Positions 36,394 to 46,518 are shown, numbered from the stretch's first letter. The stretch is 64,000 bases of DNA from Flavipsychrobacter sp. (GCA_031292525.1 JARLGY010000054.1:1-64000), one strand, 5' to 3'. Program-made: numbers and translations. Notes: generated by a model from the letters alone, not told the origin.

Positions 36394-38205
36394 CTAATCT
36401 TCCATATGCTCTGGCAATGTATAGTTGCGGGTAGCATTGTTCTGCTGTAACCATTTATAAAGAGGCTGGAAATATTCTACCATGGCCTTGCCATTAAGTT
36501 CGTCTCCAGTAGACTGCTTGAGTACCTGCCGCCAATCTTTGCTGGCACCCGGATACATGATCTTTTTGAGGAAGTCGCCTACTTCTTTATGCCCATAGTA
36601 GTTAGTAGCATGAGGACTCTGATGCAGTATTTTCTTAGCTATGTGGTTGTGCAGCTGATACAATATTTCGTAGCTGAGTGCGTAGTCGTAGTATTGAGCA
36701 GGATCATCGTTAATATGGGTTTTGGTGGCTGCATCACATAAGTTCTCGCCACGCTCACCCTGAGGTACAACACCCTGGTATTTCTTTACCAACTCCCACC
36801 ACCTTTTATTAAACTGATCTGCCGGCAAGGTATCTGCATACATTTCTTTTTCGAAGTGTGTCATTACCCCCGATGAGAAGTAGATGAACACCACTGTATT
36901 CAAAGCCTCTTTAAGCAATGGCAGAATCGAGTCTATTTCGGCAGCTTTAGGATCGGGTTTGATGAGCCCGCGGCCATATACGAAAGGACGCTGCATAGCT
37001 GCAAGACCCATCATAGTTCCCAATGCTTCGTGATAAGCACGATTGGCACCCTGGCGGAGCAATGGCGGAACGCCGGGGTTTGAGTATGTCATGTAGTAAT
37101 AAATATGCCCCAGCTCATGGTGGGCAGTCTCGTACCATTCGGCATTGGGTTCTACACTCATAAGGCTACGTACATCTTTATTCAGATCCATATGCCAAGC
37201 AGATGCATGGTTGTTTTTCTTTACCGCACTATCATCTGGATATGGATACAGACTAGACTTTTTCCAAAAGGTTGCTGGCAGTGGGTTGAAGCCGAGGCTC
37301 ACATACATTTGCTCAGCATCTTTTACTATCCATTGTGCACTTTTATGTTTCAATGCACCATCGAGGTCCATACCGGGCACATCGAGTACACTGCTCCAGT
37401 CTTGCCCCCAACGATTGGGCAACCAGTGGGCAGGTATGTAGTCGGGCACCTGCTGCTGATCGTACATAGCTGCGAGTACATAACGTATCCAGGTATGCAG
37501 CTCGCGATATAAAGGATACAGGTCGCGCATCAGCTGATCGTTCAATGTGAGCATTTCCTTTGTCGTCATCCCATAGTCGCTCACCTGGTAGCTGAAGAAA
37601 TCAGAATAACCTAATGCCTGCACACTTTGGTTGCGCAGGTTGCGCAGGTTTACCAATCCTTTTTTTAATGGCAACCCTACGTGTTTACTTTCGTCCCATA
37701 TACGAAAACGTCGATTTACATCTTTCTCGGTCTTCAACATATTATCAATGTCATTGACACTGACATCTCTGCCATCCAAATGATAATGAAAACCGTACAT
37801 GGTTTGTGTTTGTTCGTTCTCCGCCTTTATACGTTCTTTTACTACACCGGGAATGGTTTGTGGGTTATTTGCTGCAGTGTAAAGTATAAACTCCAACTGC
37901 TTCTTTTGTATAGGAGTGATGGCAGGGTGCCTGAGGTATGTGCGTGATTTTTCAATGTTTTCTATACTGCCTGTAAATGATGCCATTGCCTCATCTGCTT
38001 TACGGGCAGCTACCACATTTGAAGAGTCTTTTGCAAGTATTTCGATATTAGATCTCCACTGTGCGTCCTGCTCTTGTGTGTAAAGCTTTACATAGGTTTT
38101 TGTATAAGCATCCAGGTACTTTTGCACATCGCTTGTTGCAGGTTTATTTTGTGCTGTGCAGTTAAAGCCTGCAGCCATAATAGCTATGACAGCCAGCGTC
38201 TTCAT
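36394..38205 (-). CDS. M2 family metallopeptidase (ACE-like peptidyl-dipeptidase)
   Basis: The protein is about 603 residues from the ATG at 38205, which gives the signal peptide MKTLAVIAIMAAGFNCTAQ. Longer starts (38214, 38265) put extra residues before it and overlap the upstream gene. The zinc site is HHELGHIYYY (HExxH, about residue 360) with the third ligand glutamate in YHEALGTMMGLA about 30 residues on. This is the peptidase M2 (angiotensin-converting enzyme-like) family, which removes dipeptides from C-termini. It is probably periplasmic. Alternatively the Cys at residue 16 could be lipidated, but the motif is weak. It follows the M28 peptidase gene in the same direction. Confidence 0.92.
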   Translation of the reverse strand: MKTLAVIAIMAAGFNCTAQNKPATSDVQKYLDAYTKTYVKLYTQEQDAQWRSNIEILAKDSSNVVAARKADEAMASFTGSIENIEKSRTYLRHPAITPIQKKQLEFILYTAANNPQTIPGVVKERIKAENEQTQTMYGFHYHLDGRDVSVNDIDNMLKTEKDVNRRFRIWDESKHVGLPLKKGLVNLRNLRNQSVQALGYSDFFSYQVSDYGMTTKEMLTLNDQLMRDLYPLYRELHTWIRYVLAAMYDQQQVPDYIPAHWLPNRWGQDWSSVLDVPGMDLDGALKHKSAQWIVKDAEQMYVSLGFNPLPATFWKKSSLYPYPDDSAVKKNNHASAWHMDLNKDVRSLMSVEPNAEWYETAHHELGHIYYYMTYSNPGVPPLLRQGANRAYHEALGTMMGLAAMQRPFVYGRGLIKPDPKAAEIDSILPLLKEALNTVVFIYFSSGVMTHFEKEMYADTLPADQFNKRWWELVKKYQGVVPQGERGENLCDAATKTHINDDPAQYYDYALSYEILYQLHNHIAKKILHQSPHATNYYGHKEVGDFLKKIMYPGASKDWRQVLKQSTGDELNGKAMVEYFQPLYKWLQQNNATRNYTLPEHMED

Positions 38206-38251
38206 TTTATACATATACTGTGTGTTTGTGTGAATTTTAAAAAAACAGGTA

Positions 38252-39571
38252 TCACTTTGTACCATTCAGTGTGGTACCGAAAGCAATGAACAAACGAGCG
38301 GCTTTGTCTATATTATTTAATGTAAGTTCTTTAGCATTGTCCATCACATCATGATAATAGCCGGCACCGCCATTTGAGAAAATGAAAATGGACGGAACAC
38401 CTTTTTGCGTGAACATGTAGTGGTCGCTGATGGGCGCATTATCCCGGGTTTTAATTGCGGGCAGGTATTCGTTCTTTGTATTAATGTCTTGCAACAATGC
38501 TAGTTCTTTTGGCTGCCCAGTTGCATTTACTACGGTTATACCTTCTGTAGCATCGCCCATGATATCTATATTGGTTAGGAACCTGATATGGCTGAGTGGT
38601 ATTGTTGGATGGCCTACAAAATACTCAGAGCCCAACAATCCTGCTTCCTCGCCGCTGAAGGCAATAAATACCATAGTATAGTGCTGAGGATGTGCTGCAA
38701 AATAGGAGGCCAGATACAGCATCATTGCAGTGCCACTAGCATTATCGCTAGCGCCATTGAAAACTGCGTTGCGCCCCATCATGCCCAAATGATCGTAGTG
38801 AGCCGTAAAAACAATAAAGCTATCCGCTACCTCGCCCGGCACCATACCTATTACATTCTCATTTTTAGCTTCTGGTATAAAGACAGAATGTACATTGGCT
38901 GACACTTTGCTTACATGTTTTGGCAATACGGTATCTTCTACATAAAATATTGTTGCGGGAATTGTTTTAGTATCAACAGTCCAGGTGAGCTTGCCGTGTT
39001 GGGGAACTATGTAACAACCCTCTGGCAGGCTGTGTGTGAAACGCCACAGGCGGGTGCCTGCACGCTTGCAATAATCATCGGCATTCTGTAACAAGTAAGC
39101 CCTTTTATCAGTATGCCAACCGGCAAGTGATTTTTTAAAGGCAATTGTATCCATTTTGCCCAAGTCTATCCGCTTTACCTTAAAGTTGTTCTTGTTGAAA
39201 GAAGGAGAAGACGCATCTACCAGGTAATCAACACCGGGGATAAGATCTTTTCGGTTTAACCGCAGATCGGCCGCATCGGGGAAAGTATTTACCGGGAAAG
39301 TGTAGCCTTGCAGGTAAGAACTATCTGCACCCACAGGCGACAAGCCAATTTCCTTAAACCTACGCACAAGGTACCTGCCTGCATGCTCCACGCCTTTATT
39401 TACATAGCCCCGACCTGAGTATGTGGTACTGGTGAGCGTTGTGATCTGGTGTTTTAGCCACTTGGTCTCTGCTGTTGTTGCTGATTGTTTTTTTGCTGAT
39501 TGGCCATAGTCAACAGGACCCGATAAGATCAAAAAAAGAAGTAAGCAAATGGCATAGAAGTATGGTTTCAT
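38252..39571 (-). CDS. M28 family aminopeptidase
   Basis: The 439-residue exported protein (signal peptide MKPYFYAICLLLFLILSGPV) has the di-zinc peptidase M28 core. The zinc ligand His/Asp are in FTAHYDHLG (about residue 258) and DNASGTAM (about 274), the catalytic glutamate pair in SGEEAGLLGSEYF (about 304), Asp in NIDIMGD (about 332), and the last His in GYYHDVMD (about 406). The region before residue 240 contains an inserted PA-like domain. It would trim N-terminal residues from peptides in the periplasm. It sits 46 bp before the M2 peptidase ATG, so the two are probably one transcript. Confidence 0.93.
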   Translation of the reverse strand: MKPYFYAICLLLFLILSGPVDYGQSAKKQSATTAETKWLKHQITTLTSTTYSGRGYVNKGVEHAGRYLVRRFKEIGLSPVGADSSYLQGYTFPVNTFPDAADLRLNRKDLIPGVDYLVDASSPSFNKNNFKVKRIDLGKMDTIAFKKSLAGWHTDKRAYLLQNADDYCKRAGTRLWRFTHSLPEGCYIVPQHGKLTWTVDTKTIPATIFYVEDTVLPKHVSKVSANVHSVFIPEAKNENVIGMVPGEVADSFIVFTAHYDHLGMMGRNAVFNGASDNASGTAMMLYLASYFAAHPQHYTMVFIAFSGEEAGLLGSEYFVGHPTIPLSHIRFLTNIDIMGDATEGITVVNATGQPKELALLQDINTKNEYLPAIKTRDNAPISDHYMFTQKGVPSIFIFSNGGAGYYHDVMDNAKELTLNNIDKAARLFIAFGTTLNGTK

Positions 39572-39640
39572 GGGGTGCAGTATAGGAAGTAAAAGTAAAG
39601 AATTGATGGAAGCAAACAGGGGGATTTTTTCTTGTACAAA

Positions 39641-41509
39641 TTAGAAGTCAATGATACATTCCGTCCCCTCTCCCAACTTACTTTTCAATTCGATTTTGCC
39701 CCCAAGCGCTTCAACCTGTGCTTTTACAATAAAAAGACCAATACCCTTCCCCTGGGTAGTAATATCAAATCGTTGATACAAGCCAAATATTTTTGACCGG
39801 TGTCGGACAAGGTCTATTCCTTTTCCGTTGTCGCTGAATACCAATCTTAGCCTCTCGTTGACCATGTAACTAGTAACGTGGACAACCGGTGAAACCTCAT
39901 CCTTACCGAATTTGATGCTGTTGGATATGAGGTTGTAGAAAATACTGTAAATAAATCTGCGAATGGTAAACAGAGCAGTGTCATCTTCGAAAATGAAGTT
40001 TAGTTGAACATTTTTTGCCGAGAGAACCTGAGCAAGATTTGTACTAATTTCCCTGGCTATTTCATTTAAGTTGACTACCTCCTTTTTTTCATGAATAAGT
40101 TCGCGAACCTGCAGAATATCATTAAGGTCGTGTATAACCACATCCATATCTTTCGTGGACTGCATTATTCCTTCAAAAGCTTGTTCAGCCTCAGCTAGTT
40201 TTGTTTTTTTGTTTTTTATCATAGCTAACAATCCCTGAATGGTAGCCACAGGAGCACGCAGGTGATGGGATATGATATAATTAAACTGCTCGAGATCTAT
40301 AACTCGTTTGATGAGATCACCAGTTATCTTTTCACGTTCCAGCTCGGTTAGCTTAGATGCTGTGATATTGTTATTAATGAGAATGAAACCAGTGTTTTCA
40401 TTTTCGTTGTTCCTGACAGCCACCCACCTTACATGATACCAATTTGATGCGCCATCACTTTTTACGGTCTTTATTTCATAGTCGTAACTACCATTTGTTC
40501 TTACTTCTGAAAGGACATATTGTATCTCAACCATTCTTTCGGGTGAAAAATAATCTTCTAACCGGGCATTCACAAACAGTGGCTTTTTATTTTGCTCTTC
40601 AGAGTATTTCTGTGCTAAAACATTAAAGGATATTACGTTGAGCCGATCATCAAAGAGTATGTAAGCGTTATCTGTATTATTGTAAATAGTACGCAGGTTA
40701 GCTTCTGATTTTTGCAAAGCATCCTCGTTGAGCTTCCGTTCAGTAATATCTGTTACCATGGCTAACGCCCCCTTGTACTGACCTCTTTCATCAAAAAATG
40801 AATTGGTTGCTATCCTCGTCCAAATAGGGATACCATTTTTTTTAAGATACCTGATCTCCAGGTCTTCTTTTACACCATCCAGTCTTCGCCCCATATGAAA
40901 AGCCGCATAGACTTTGTCATCTTCATATATAAAATCGAACAGGTCGCGGCCAATCATCTCATCTAAGGTATAGCCAAGAATTTCGGCCATTTTTTTATTG
41001 GCGAAACTTATTCTTCTATTTTCATCAATGGTCCAAATGCCTTCCTGGGCAGTTTCAACAATTTGCTTATACCAGTCTTCTTGTGCCTTATGTTGCTCAT
41101 CGGCGGCTTTACGTTGAGTAATATCGCGGATGATACCGTCAATTCTTACTACCGTTCCTTCTTCATTACACGTTGGCATAAGTTTTTTCTCCACCCACCG
41201 TACAGTACCATCTTTATGAATGATACGGTATATACTATCTACACGCTTGCCCTTACGTATTTCTGCCTGATCGTTCGCAATTACATGTCTGTCCTCCGGA
41301 TGAATTAATTGGTACCAAAGCTGCCCATTAGCCAGGAAATCAGCAGGATCATAACCAAATATTTCTTTGCAGGACCTAGAGATCTGCATTAATCTCATAT
41401 CTATCAAATCAATTGATAAAAAAATATCATCCATTGCATTGAAGAATGTCATCAGATTATCGTGGGTACTTTCCACTCTTTTTTCATTTTCGTGTGAAAG
41501 CTCGCTCAT
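39641..41509 (-). CDS. Multi-PAS sensor histidine kinase
   Basis: The protein is about 622 residues from the ATG at 41509; the ATG at 41611 would add 34 residues of unlikely sequence. No membrane helix or signal peptide is seen, so it is cytoplasmic. Three PAS domains (about 15-130, 140-260, 265-395) include IDLIDMRLMQISRSCKEIFGY and DENRRISFANKKMAEILGY with ITQRK/ITERK C-caps. The HisKA box NYIISHHLRAPVATIQGLL (about 410-428) holds the phosphorylated His. The ATPase domain has NLISNSIKFGK, SDNGKGIDL and GKGIGLFIVK. No response regulator gene adjoins it. Confidence 0.9.
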   Translation of the reverse strand: MSELSHENEKRVESTHDNLMTFFNAMDDIFLSIDLIDMRLMQISRSCKEIFGYDPADFLANGQLWYQLIHPEDRHVIANDQAEIRKGKRVDSIYRIIHKDGTVRWVEKKLMPTCNEEGTVVRIDGIIRDITQRKAADEQHKAQEDWYKQIVETAQEGIWTIDENRRISFANKKMAEILGYTLDEMIGRDLFDFIYEDDKVYAAFHMGRRLDGVKEDLEIRYLKKNGIPIWTRIATNSFFDERGQYKGALAMVTDITERKLNEDALQKSEANLRTIYNNTDNAYILFDDRLNVISFNVLAQKYSEEQNKKPLFVNARLEDYFSPERMVEIQYVLSEVRTNGSYDYEIKTVKSDGASNWYHVRWVAVRNNENENTGFILINNNITASKLTELEREKITGDLIKRVIDLEQFNYIISHHLRAPVATIQGLLAMIKNKKTKLAEAEQAFEGIMQSTKDMDVVIHDLNDILQVRELIHEKKEVVNLNEIAREISTNLAQVLSAKNVQLNFIFEDDTALFTIRRFIYSIFYNLISNSIKFGKDEVSPVVHVTSYMVNERLRLVFSDNGKGIDLVRHRSKIFGLYQRFDITTQGKGIGLFIVKAQVEALGGKIELKSKLGEGTECIIDF

Positions 41510-41673
41510 AGAATAGGGACTAATATTAGCGGGGCAAAATACATATTTTATGCCCCTGTATCCTTGTAAGGTGATAATATAAGTGTAAAATAATGCAATA
41601 GAATTGCGCAAACCAATTTTGCGAGGTTTAAGATGAGTGAAAATAATCTTATGCAGTATAGTAGATTTGAGAT

Positions 41674-42246
41674 ATGTTCCTACACCTTAAAGATAGATTT
41701 CCACAGTTAGACAAGTATTGGGATAAATACCTTAGCCTTCAAAGACGACTGGAACTACCCGCAAGGTCTATATTGCTACAGGAAGGAAAAGTGTCTAAAA
41801 AATATTTCTTTATTGAAAAAGGATGCGCACGAGTTTGGTTTAATAATAACGGAAGAGATATAACGGTGCAGTTCTTTTTCGAAAATGAAGGTTTGTCTTC
41901 TATAGACAGCTTTAGAAAAAATATACCCAGCACTTTTACAATAGAAACAATAGAACCCAGCATAGTTTACGAAATTGACAAAAAGTATATTGATGAATTG
42001 GTGCAGGAATTAAATGATGCTCCCGATTTTTTCAAAACACTATTAGACATTTCGTTGCAGCGCCAAACGCATTATATGAATGAGTTTATCTCTTTTATCA
42101 GAGATACTCCATTACAGCGATACCAACACTTACTTAAAGACATGCCCCATATTATACAAAGAGTGCCACAGCATTACATAGCCTCTTACCTAGGCATCAG
42201 CACGGTGCACTTGAGCAGAATAAAAAATAAACTGTTAAAGAAATAG
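41674..42246 (+). CDS. Crp/Fnr-family transcriptional regulator
   Basis: The 190-residue protein has a cyclic-nucleotide-type beta-roll sensor (about 20-115: LPARSILLQEGKVSKKYFFIEKGCARVWFNNNGRDITVQFF), a dimer helix, and a short winged-helix end (LGISTVHLSRIKNKLLKK) that binds DNA. The HTH is of the reduced type frequent in Bacteroidota Crp/Fnr proteins that regulate a neighbouring oxidoreductase. No Fe-S cysteines are present, so it is not Fnr itself. Its effector is unknown. It lies 78 bp before the dehydrogenase gene, same strand, and may regulate it. Confidence 0.88.
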   Translation: MFLHLKDRFPQLDKYWDKYLSLQRRLELPARSILLQEGKVSKKYFFIEKGCARVWFNNNGRDITVQFFFENEGLSSIDSFRKNIPSTFTIETIEPSIVYEIDKKYIDELVQELNDAPDFFKTLLDISLQRQTHYMNEFISFIRDTPLQRYQHLLKDMPHIIQRVPQHYIASYLGISTVHLSRIKNKLLKK

Positions 42247-42323
42247 AGGACTGCATTTAATAACAAATGTTATCGTTTGCAGACTGCAAGGGAAATAACT
42301 TTGTCTGTATAAAACAGAAAGAC

Positions 42324-43295
42324 ATGAAGGCTGCAGTTATGTACCAGAAAGGAGAAATGCCAATGTATGCGGAAGTTAATACTCCTATAATTGAAAATGA
42401 AAATGAACTATTGATAAACGTAAAGGCATGTGCTATTAAACACTTTGATAAACGTGTAGCAAAGGGTACACATTACAGCAATAGTGCAGATACAAAAAAT
42501 GCAAAGGTAATTGGCGGGGATGGCGTAGGTGTACTTGCTGACGGAACGCGGGTATATGCGCTGGGCGTAAGTGGCATGATGGCTGAACAAGCGATAATAG
42601 AAAAAGATAAGATGGTGGTGTTGCCAGACGGTATAGACTATGCGACTGCTGCAGCTTTGCCCAATGGCGTTATTGGCGCAGCAATGGCACTACGTTTCAG
42701 GGCGTGTATGCAAGCGGGAGATACAGTGCTGATAAATGGTGCTACGGGATTTACCGGGCGGCTGGCGGTGCAAATAGCCAAACATTATGGCGCCAAAAAA
42801 ATAATAGCTACAGGACGAAATAATGAGTCACTGAAACAACTGTTGATATTGGGTGCAGATGAGATCATTCATGTGGACCAGAGTAATGAGCAATTTGTGG
42901 CACAAGTGAAAGCGATACACCAGAAGACACCTGTTGATGTGATCGTTGACTATCTATGGGGACATTCTGCAGAGCTACTGTTTTCTTCAATAAAAGGCAC
43001 TGGATCGTTTACACATAGAACCCGTTATGTTTCGGTGGGTAGTATGACGGGAGATAAAATGCAATTATCGGCAGAGGTACTGCGCAGTGTAAATCTACAA
43101 CTTATAGGTTCGGGATTGGGAAGCTGGACCAAGGAAGAAGTGCGCGAATTATTCTCAGTAATACTGCCTGAAATGCTGCAATTAGCAGCAGATGGCAAGC
43201 TAAACATAGAGACCACAAAAGTGCCCCTAAAAGAAATAGACAAGCTGTGGGAAACCGATGTGCCTGGTGGCCAAAGGCTGGTGGTGGTAATATAG
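42324..43295 (+). CDS. Zinc-independent medium-chain dehydrogenase/quinone oxidoreductase-like
   Basis: The protein is about 323 residues from the ATG at 42324; an ATG at 42267 would add 19 residues. It is an MDR-superfamily protein: the N-terminal GroES-like domain (KAAVMYQKGEMPMYAEVN) leads to the nucleotide-binding domain with INGATGFTGRLAVQIAKHYGA (about 135-155), the NADPH Rossmann loop. The catalytic zinc cysteine set is not visible, so it resembles quinone oxidoreductase-type MDR enzymes using NADPH to reduce a carbonyl or quinone. It directly follows the Crp/Fnr-type regulator. The substrate is unknown. Confidence 0.85.
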   Translation: MKAAVMYQKGEMPMYAEVNTPIIENENELLINVKACAIKHFDKRVAKGTHYSNSADTKNAKVIGGDGVGVLADGTRVYALGVSGMMAEQAIIEKDKMVVLPDGIDYATAAALPNGVIGAAMALRFRACMQAGDTVLINGATGFTGRLAVQIAKHYGAKKIIATGRNNESLKQLLILGADEIIHVDQSNEQFVAQVKAIHQKTPVDVIVDYLWGHSAELLFSSIKGTGSFTHRTRYVSVGSMTGDKMQLSAEVLRSVNLQLIGSGLGSWTKEEVRELFSVILPEMLQLAADGKLNIETTKVPLKEIDKLWETDVPGGQRLVVVI

Positions 43296-43339
43296 GTAAG
43301 CGACAGTATTAGAAATTGGCGGTGAATGGGGTATCGATG

Positions 43340-44263
43340 TCAATTAGAATTGAACGATTGCCGAAAAGAATTTGGGGATAGATTGGTGAAACGCTTAAAG
43401 AGTCTGTTGAAGGATTGCGGATGCTCAAAACCTAATTGATAAGCGATCTCTGCAATGTTGAGCTGGCTGGTACTTAATATAGCTTTTGCCTTTTCGATGA
43501 GACGATCATGAATATGCTCCTGGGTGTTTTGACCAGTTAACGACTTAAGCATATCTGTAAGATACCTTGGGGATACTTTTAAATAATCTGAAACTTCCTG
43601 CACGGTGGGTAACCCGCTCAGGCTTGCATTACGATGATCAAAACGTTCTGTGAGGTAATTGTCCATCTGACAAATCAGATCATGATGAATGACTTTGCGC
43701 GTAAGGAACTGCCGGTTATAGAAACGGTTGCTGTGATTCAACAGTAACTCGATCTGTGAAACGAGTACATCCTGGCTGAAAGCATCAATATTATTGTCCA
43801 GTTCAGCAGCTATACCTTCAAACAATGCAGTCACTACTTTTTTTTCCTTCTCTGAAAGAAAGAGTGCTTCGTTGACCGAATAGGAGAAAAAACCGTATTG
43901 CTGCATGTTTCTTCCCAGCTGGTAGTTGCGAATAAGATCGGCATGGAAATAAAGTGTATAACCATCGTAACTTGTTTCATCGCCAGACATAGTGACTAAC
44001 TGGTTAGGTGCAAGGAAAGCCAGGCCTCCTTCTTCAAAATCATAATATCCCTGGCCATATTTCACCTGGCCTTTGAAGTTCTTTTTAAAAGAGATCTTAT
44101 AAAAATCGATGAGAAAACTCTGACCTGCATGTTGGAGGCTTATCTTATCTATATCATAGTTTACCAATGCAACCAAAGGATGCCGGGGGGCAGGCATACC
44201 CATACCCCGCATAAGCTGAGAGATATTTTTGTAGATTATGGGTGCACTTGCTGCTGCTTTCAT
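43340..44263 (-). CDS. AraC-family regulator, paired with SDR
   Basis: The 307-residue protein has an N-terminal cupin-like sensor (FLIDFYKISFKKNFKGQVKYGQGYYDF, about 45-110), a central helical region, and two C-terminal helix-turn-helix motifs (VQEVSDYLKVSPRYLTDMLKSLTGQNTQEHIHDRLIEKAKAIL and NIAEIAYQLGFEHPQSFNRLFKRFTNLSPNSFR, about 210-305). It lies 18 bp downstream of the SDR gene in the same direction and probably regulates it. It is a clear paralogue of the regulator at 55556-56485, with the same KYGQxxxDF and KAKxxLSTS blocks. The ligand is unknown. Confidence 0.9.
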   Translation of the reverse strand: MKAAASAPIIYKNISQLMRGMGMPAPRHPLVALVNYDIDKISLQHAGQSFLIDFYKISFKKNFKGQVKYGQGYYDFEEGGLAFLAPNQLVTMSGDETSYDGYTLYFHADLIRNYQLGRNMQQYGFFSYSVNEALFLSEKEKKVVTALFEGIAAELDNNIDAFSQDVLVSQIELLLNHSNRFYNRQFLTRKVIHHDLICQMDNYLTERFDHRNASLSGLPTVQEVSDYLKVSPRYLTDMLKSLTGQNTQEHIHDRLIEKAKAILSTSQLNIAEIAYQLGFEHPQSFNRLFKRFTNLSPNSFRQSFNSN

Positions 44264-44281
44264 TATCTAACTAAACTACGA

Positions 44282-45019
44282 TTAATCCTGTACAGTTGGA
44301 CGGATGACAATATCGCCAACATCTACATTATTGGGCTGACTGATCGCGTATACCACAGCACCTGCTATATCATCTGGTGATATAGCCATTTGTTCCATTT
44401 TTCGTATGATGCTGTCCTTCATCTCCAGGTTCTTTAAATTATCTACAAACTCAGTACGCACCATGCCCGGAGATATACCGGTTATGCGGTATTTACCAGC
44501 AGACTCTTGACGCAATGCCTCCGAAATGGTACGCACAGCATTCTTAGTGCCAGCATAAACCCCTTGCAACGGCACTATTTTGATACCAGAGGTAGATATG
44601 ATATTGATAATATGCCCCGAGCCCTGCACTTTAAATATGGATAGGGCAGCGGCAATACCGTACAATGTTCCCTTCAGGTTCACGTCTATCATTTCTTCCC
44701 AATCCTCTACCTGCATTTCGTCGATACGTGAGAGATGACTGATTCCTGCATTATTGATGAAGACATCGAGCCTGCCAAACGTTGCGCAGGCGAAATTTGC
44801 TAATTTGGTAAGGTCGTTGCGTTGCTTAATGTCTGTGATCTGATACACGGCTTCGCCACCAGATTTTGTAATCTGATCGACCAATGCATCCAGCCGACCT
44901 GCCCGCCTGGCACCTAAAACAACTTTAGCGCCATGTGCAGCAAGCAAGCGTGCAGTAGCCTCTCCTATACCACTACTGGCACCGGTAATTACCACTACTT
45001 TTCCTTTGATATTTTCCAT
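44282..45019 (-). CDS. Short-chain dehydrogenase/reductase
   Basis: The 245-residue SDR enzyme has the NAD(P)-binding motif TGASSGIGEATARLLA (about residues 12-27), the NNAG motif (about 89-92), catalytic Ser in ISTSG (about 141), and the YxxxK pair in YAGTKNAV (about 155-162). An Arg at about 38 in GARRAGRLDAL hints at NADPH preference. It is a classical cytoplasmic oxidoreductase of unknown substrate. The AraC-family gene follows 18 bp downstream. Confidence 0.93.
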   Translation of the reverse strand: MENIKGKVVVITGASSGIGEATARLLAAHGAKVVLGARRAGRLDALVDQITKSGGEAVYQITDIKQRNDLTKLANFACATFGRLDVFINNAGISHLSRIDEMQVEDWEEMIDVNLKGTLYGIAAALSIFKVQGSGHIINIISTSGIKIVPLQGVYAGTKNAVRTISEALRQESAGKYRITGISPGMVRTEFVDNLKNLEMKDSIIRKMEQMAISPDDIAGAVVYAISQPNNVDVGDIVIRPTVQD

Positions 45020-45319
45020 ACTGCAAAGGTCATCCTCAGTTATAAGAAAGAACTAACCAAAACTGTAGAATATGTAACCTAAATGACAACGCCTTTGAAC
45101 CTCGCCGACTATACCACAGTTCAGCTGAGAACAGGTATGAAGTATTGAGAATTAGTCCGCGAACGCAACGCAGGGTTATGTAAATAATACTGTATGATTT
45201 TGAACGCCAGCTTACTATCCTTACGTTCTTGCTAATAACTATAACGTTTCTTAACAAAGAATTGGCCCCGCATATTAGAAACAAAGCGTTGCTTTGTGCA
45301 CAATTTTATTTTTACGGTC

Positions 45320-46426
45320 ATGAAAAAGCTCGTCTATAATAATAAACAAGCCTTTTTCTATAAGGCGCTAAAAGTAGAGGTAGATAATTATTTTCTAGAG
45401 AAGGGACTGAAGAAGACCGGTGACTGGGAATTGTACATTAAGTCTATTGTTCTCATTCTGCTGGCTGTAAGCATGTACCTAACATTGCTTATTACTCACT
45501 ACCCGGCATGGCTGGGGATAACGCTCTCTTCACTATTAGGACTTGTGCTCTCTGGTATCGGTTTCAACATAATGCACGATGCAAATCATGGCAGTTACTC
45601 AACCAAAGTTTGGGTGAACAACCTGATGGGACTTACGCTTAATGCACTGGGAAGCAATGCATTTATCTGGAAACAAAAACACAACATCATACACCATACC
45701 TATACCAACGTAGATGGCATTGATGATGATATTGCAAAAAGCCCATTAATACGCCAATGCAGTACCCAGGTTTGGAAACCCATACATCGCATACAACACA
45801 TTTATCTTTGGATAGCCTATGCGCTGAGTTCCATTTTATGGATCTTTATAACAGATTTTGTTAAGTATGGCAGCAGGATGATATACACCACCGCGCTGCA
45901 AAAAATGAATACACGGGAACATGTTATCTTCTGGGTTACCAAGATTTTATATGTGGTGTTCTATATAGCCCTACCCATAGCATTAGTAGGCCCAAGAGCA
46001 TGGGCAGTAGGTTTTGCTTGCATGCATGTTGCACTTGGATTTTCGTTGGCAATAGTTTTCCAGCTGGCCCATGTGATAGAAGAGACTGAGTTTGAATTTT
46101 GTGGTACAGATGATAAAGTAATTGAAAATGAGTGGGCCATTCACCAGATACGAACAACGGCAAACTTTGCCCCCGGCAGCAAAGCAATTACCTGGTTTGT
46201 AGGAGGTCTTAATTACCAGATTGAGCACCACCTATTTCCACGGGTGAGTCACATCCACTATCCCGAAATCAGTAAGATTGTACGGCGCAAATGTCTTGAA
46301 GCCGGTTTGGCCTATCATTCACTGCCTACTATGGGTGCTGCTGTAGCATCGCACTACCGAGTGATGCGTACACTAGGCTGTAGTGAGCAGGTAATAGTTG
46401 AAGAATTAGTTCCCGTAAAAATGTAG
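45320..46426 (+). CDS. Membrane fatty acid desaturase
   Basis: The protein is about 368 residues from the ATG at 45320; a GTG at 45296 would add 8 residues. The three histidine boxes of membrane di-iron desaturases are present: HDANHG (about 95), HNIIHHTYTN (about 128) and QIEHHLFPRVSH (about 303). Four hydrophobic helices surround them (for example SIVLILLAVSMYLTLLI and AWLGITLSSLLGLVLSG). It would introduce double bonds into membrane lipid acyl chains and adjust fluidity. The Delta-5/6-like QxxHH in the third box suggests a front-end type, but no cytochrome b5 domain is fused. It is unlinked to its neighbours. Confidence 0.93.
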   Translation: MKKLVYNNKQAFFYKALKVEVDNYFLEKGLKKTGDWELYIKSIVLILLAVSMYLTLLITHYPAWLGITLSSLLGLVLSGIGFNIMHDANHGSYSTKVWVNNLMGLTLNALGSNAFIWKQKHNIIHHTYTNVDGIDDDIAKSPLIRQCSTQVWKPIHRIQHIYLWIAYALSSILWIFITDFVKYGSRMIYTTALQKMNTREHVIFWVTKILYVVFYIALPIALVGPRAWAVGFACMHVALGFSLAIVFQLAHVIEETEFEFCGTDDKVIENEWAIHQIRTTANFAPGSKAITWFVGGLNYQIEHHLFPRVSHIHYPEISKIVRRKCLEAGLAYHSLPTMGAAVASHYRVMRTLGCSEQVIVEELVPVKM

Positions 46427-46518
46427 TGTCGGCAATTTTAATTGCTAATTACAAAAGGCTATAGGGTTTTCTTTCCTGCTATCTGAAGTAACGCGCGTTG
46501 CATACAACCCGTTGAAGA

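Noticed and set aside
45020-45319. Search for a tRNA or riboswitch in the gap before the desaturase gene
   Set aside because: No cloverleaf-like or known aptamer pattern was found by eye. The gap shows only a one-mismatch -7 element (CAAAGGTC on the plus strand) for the SDR gene.
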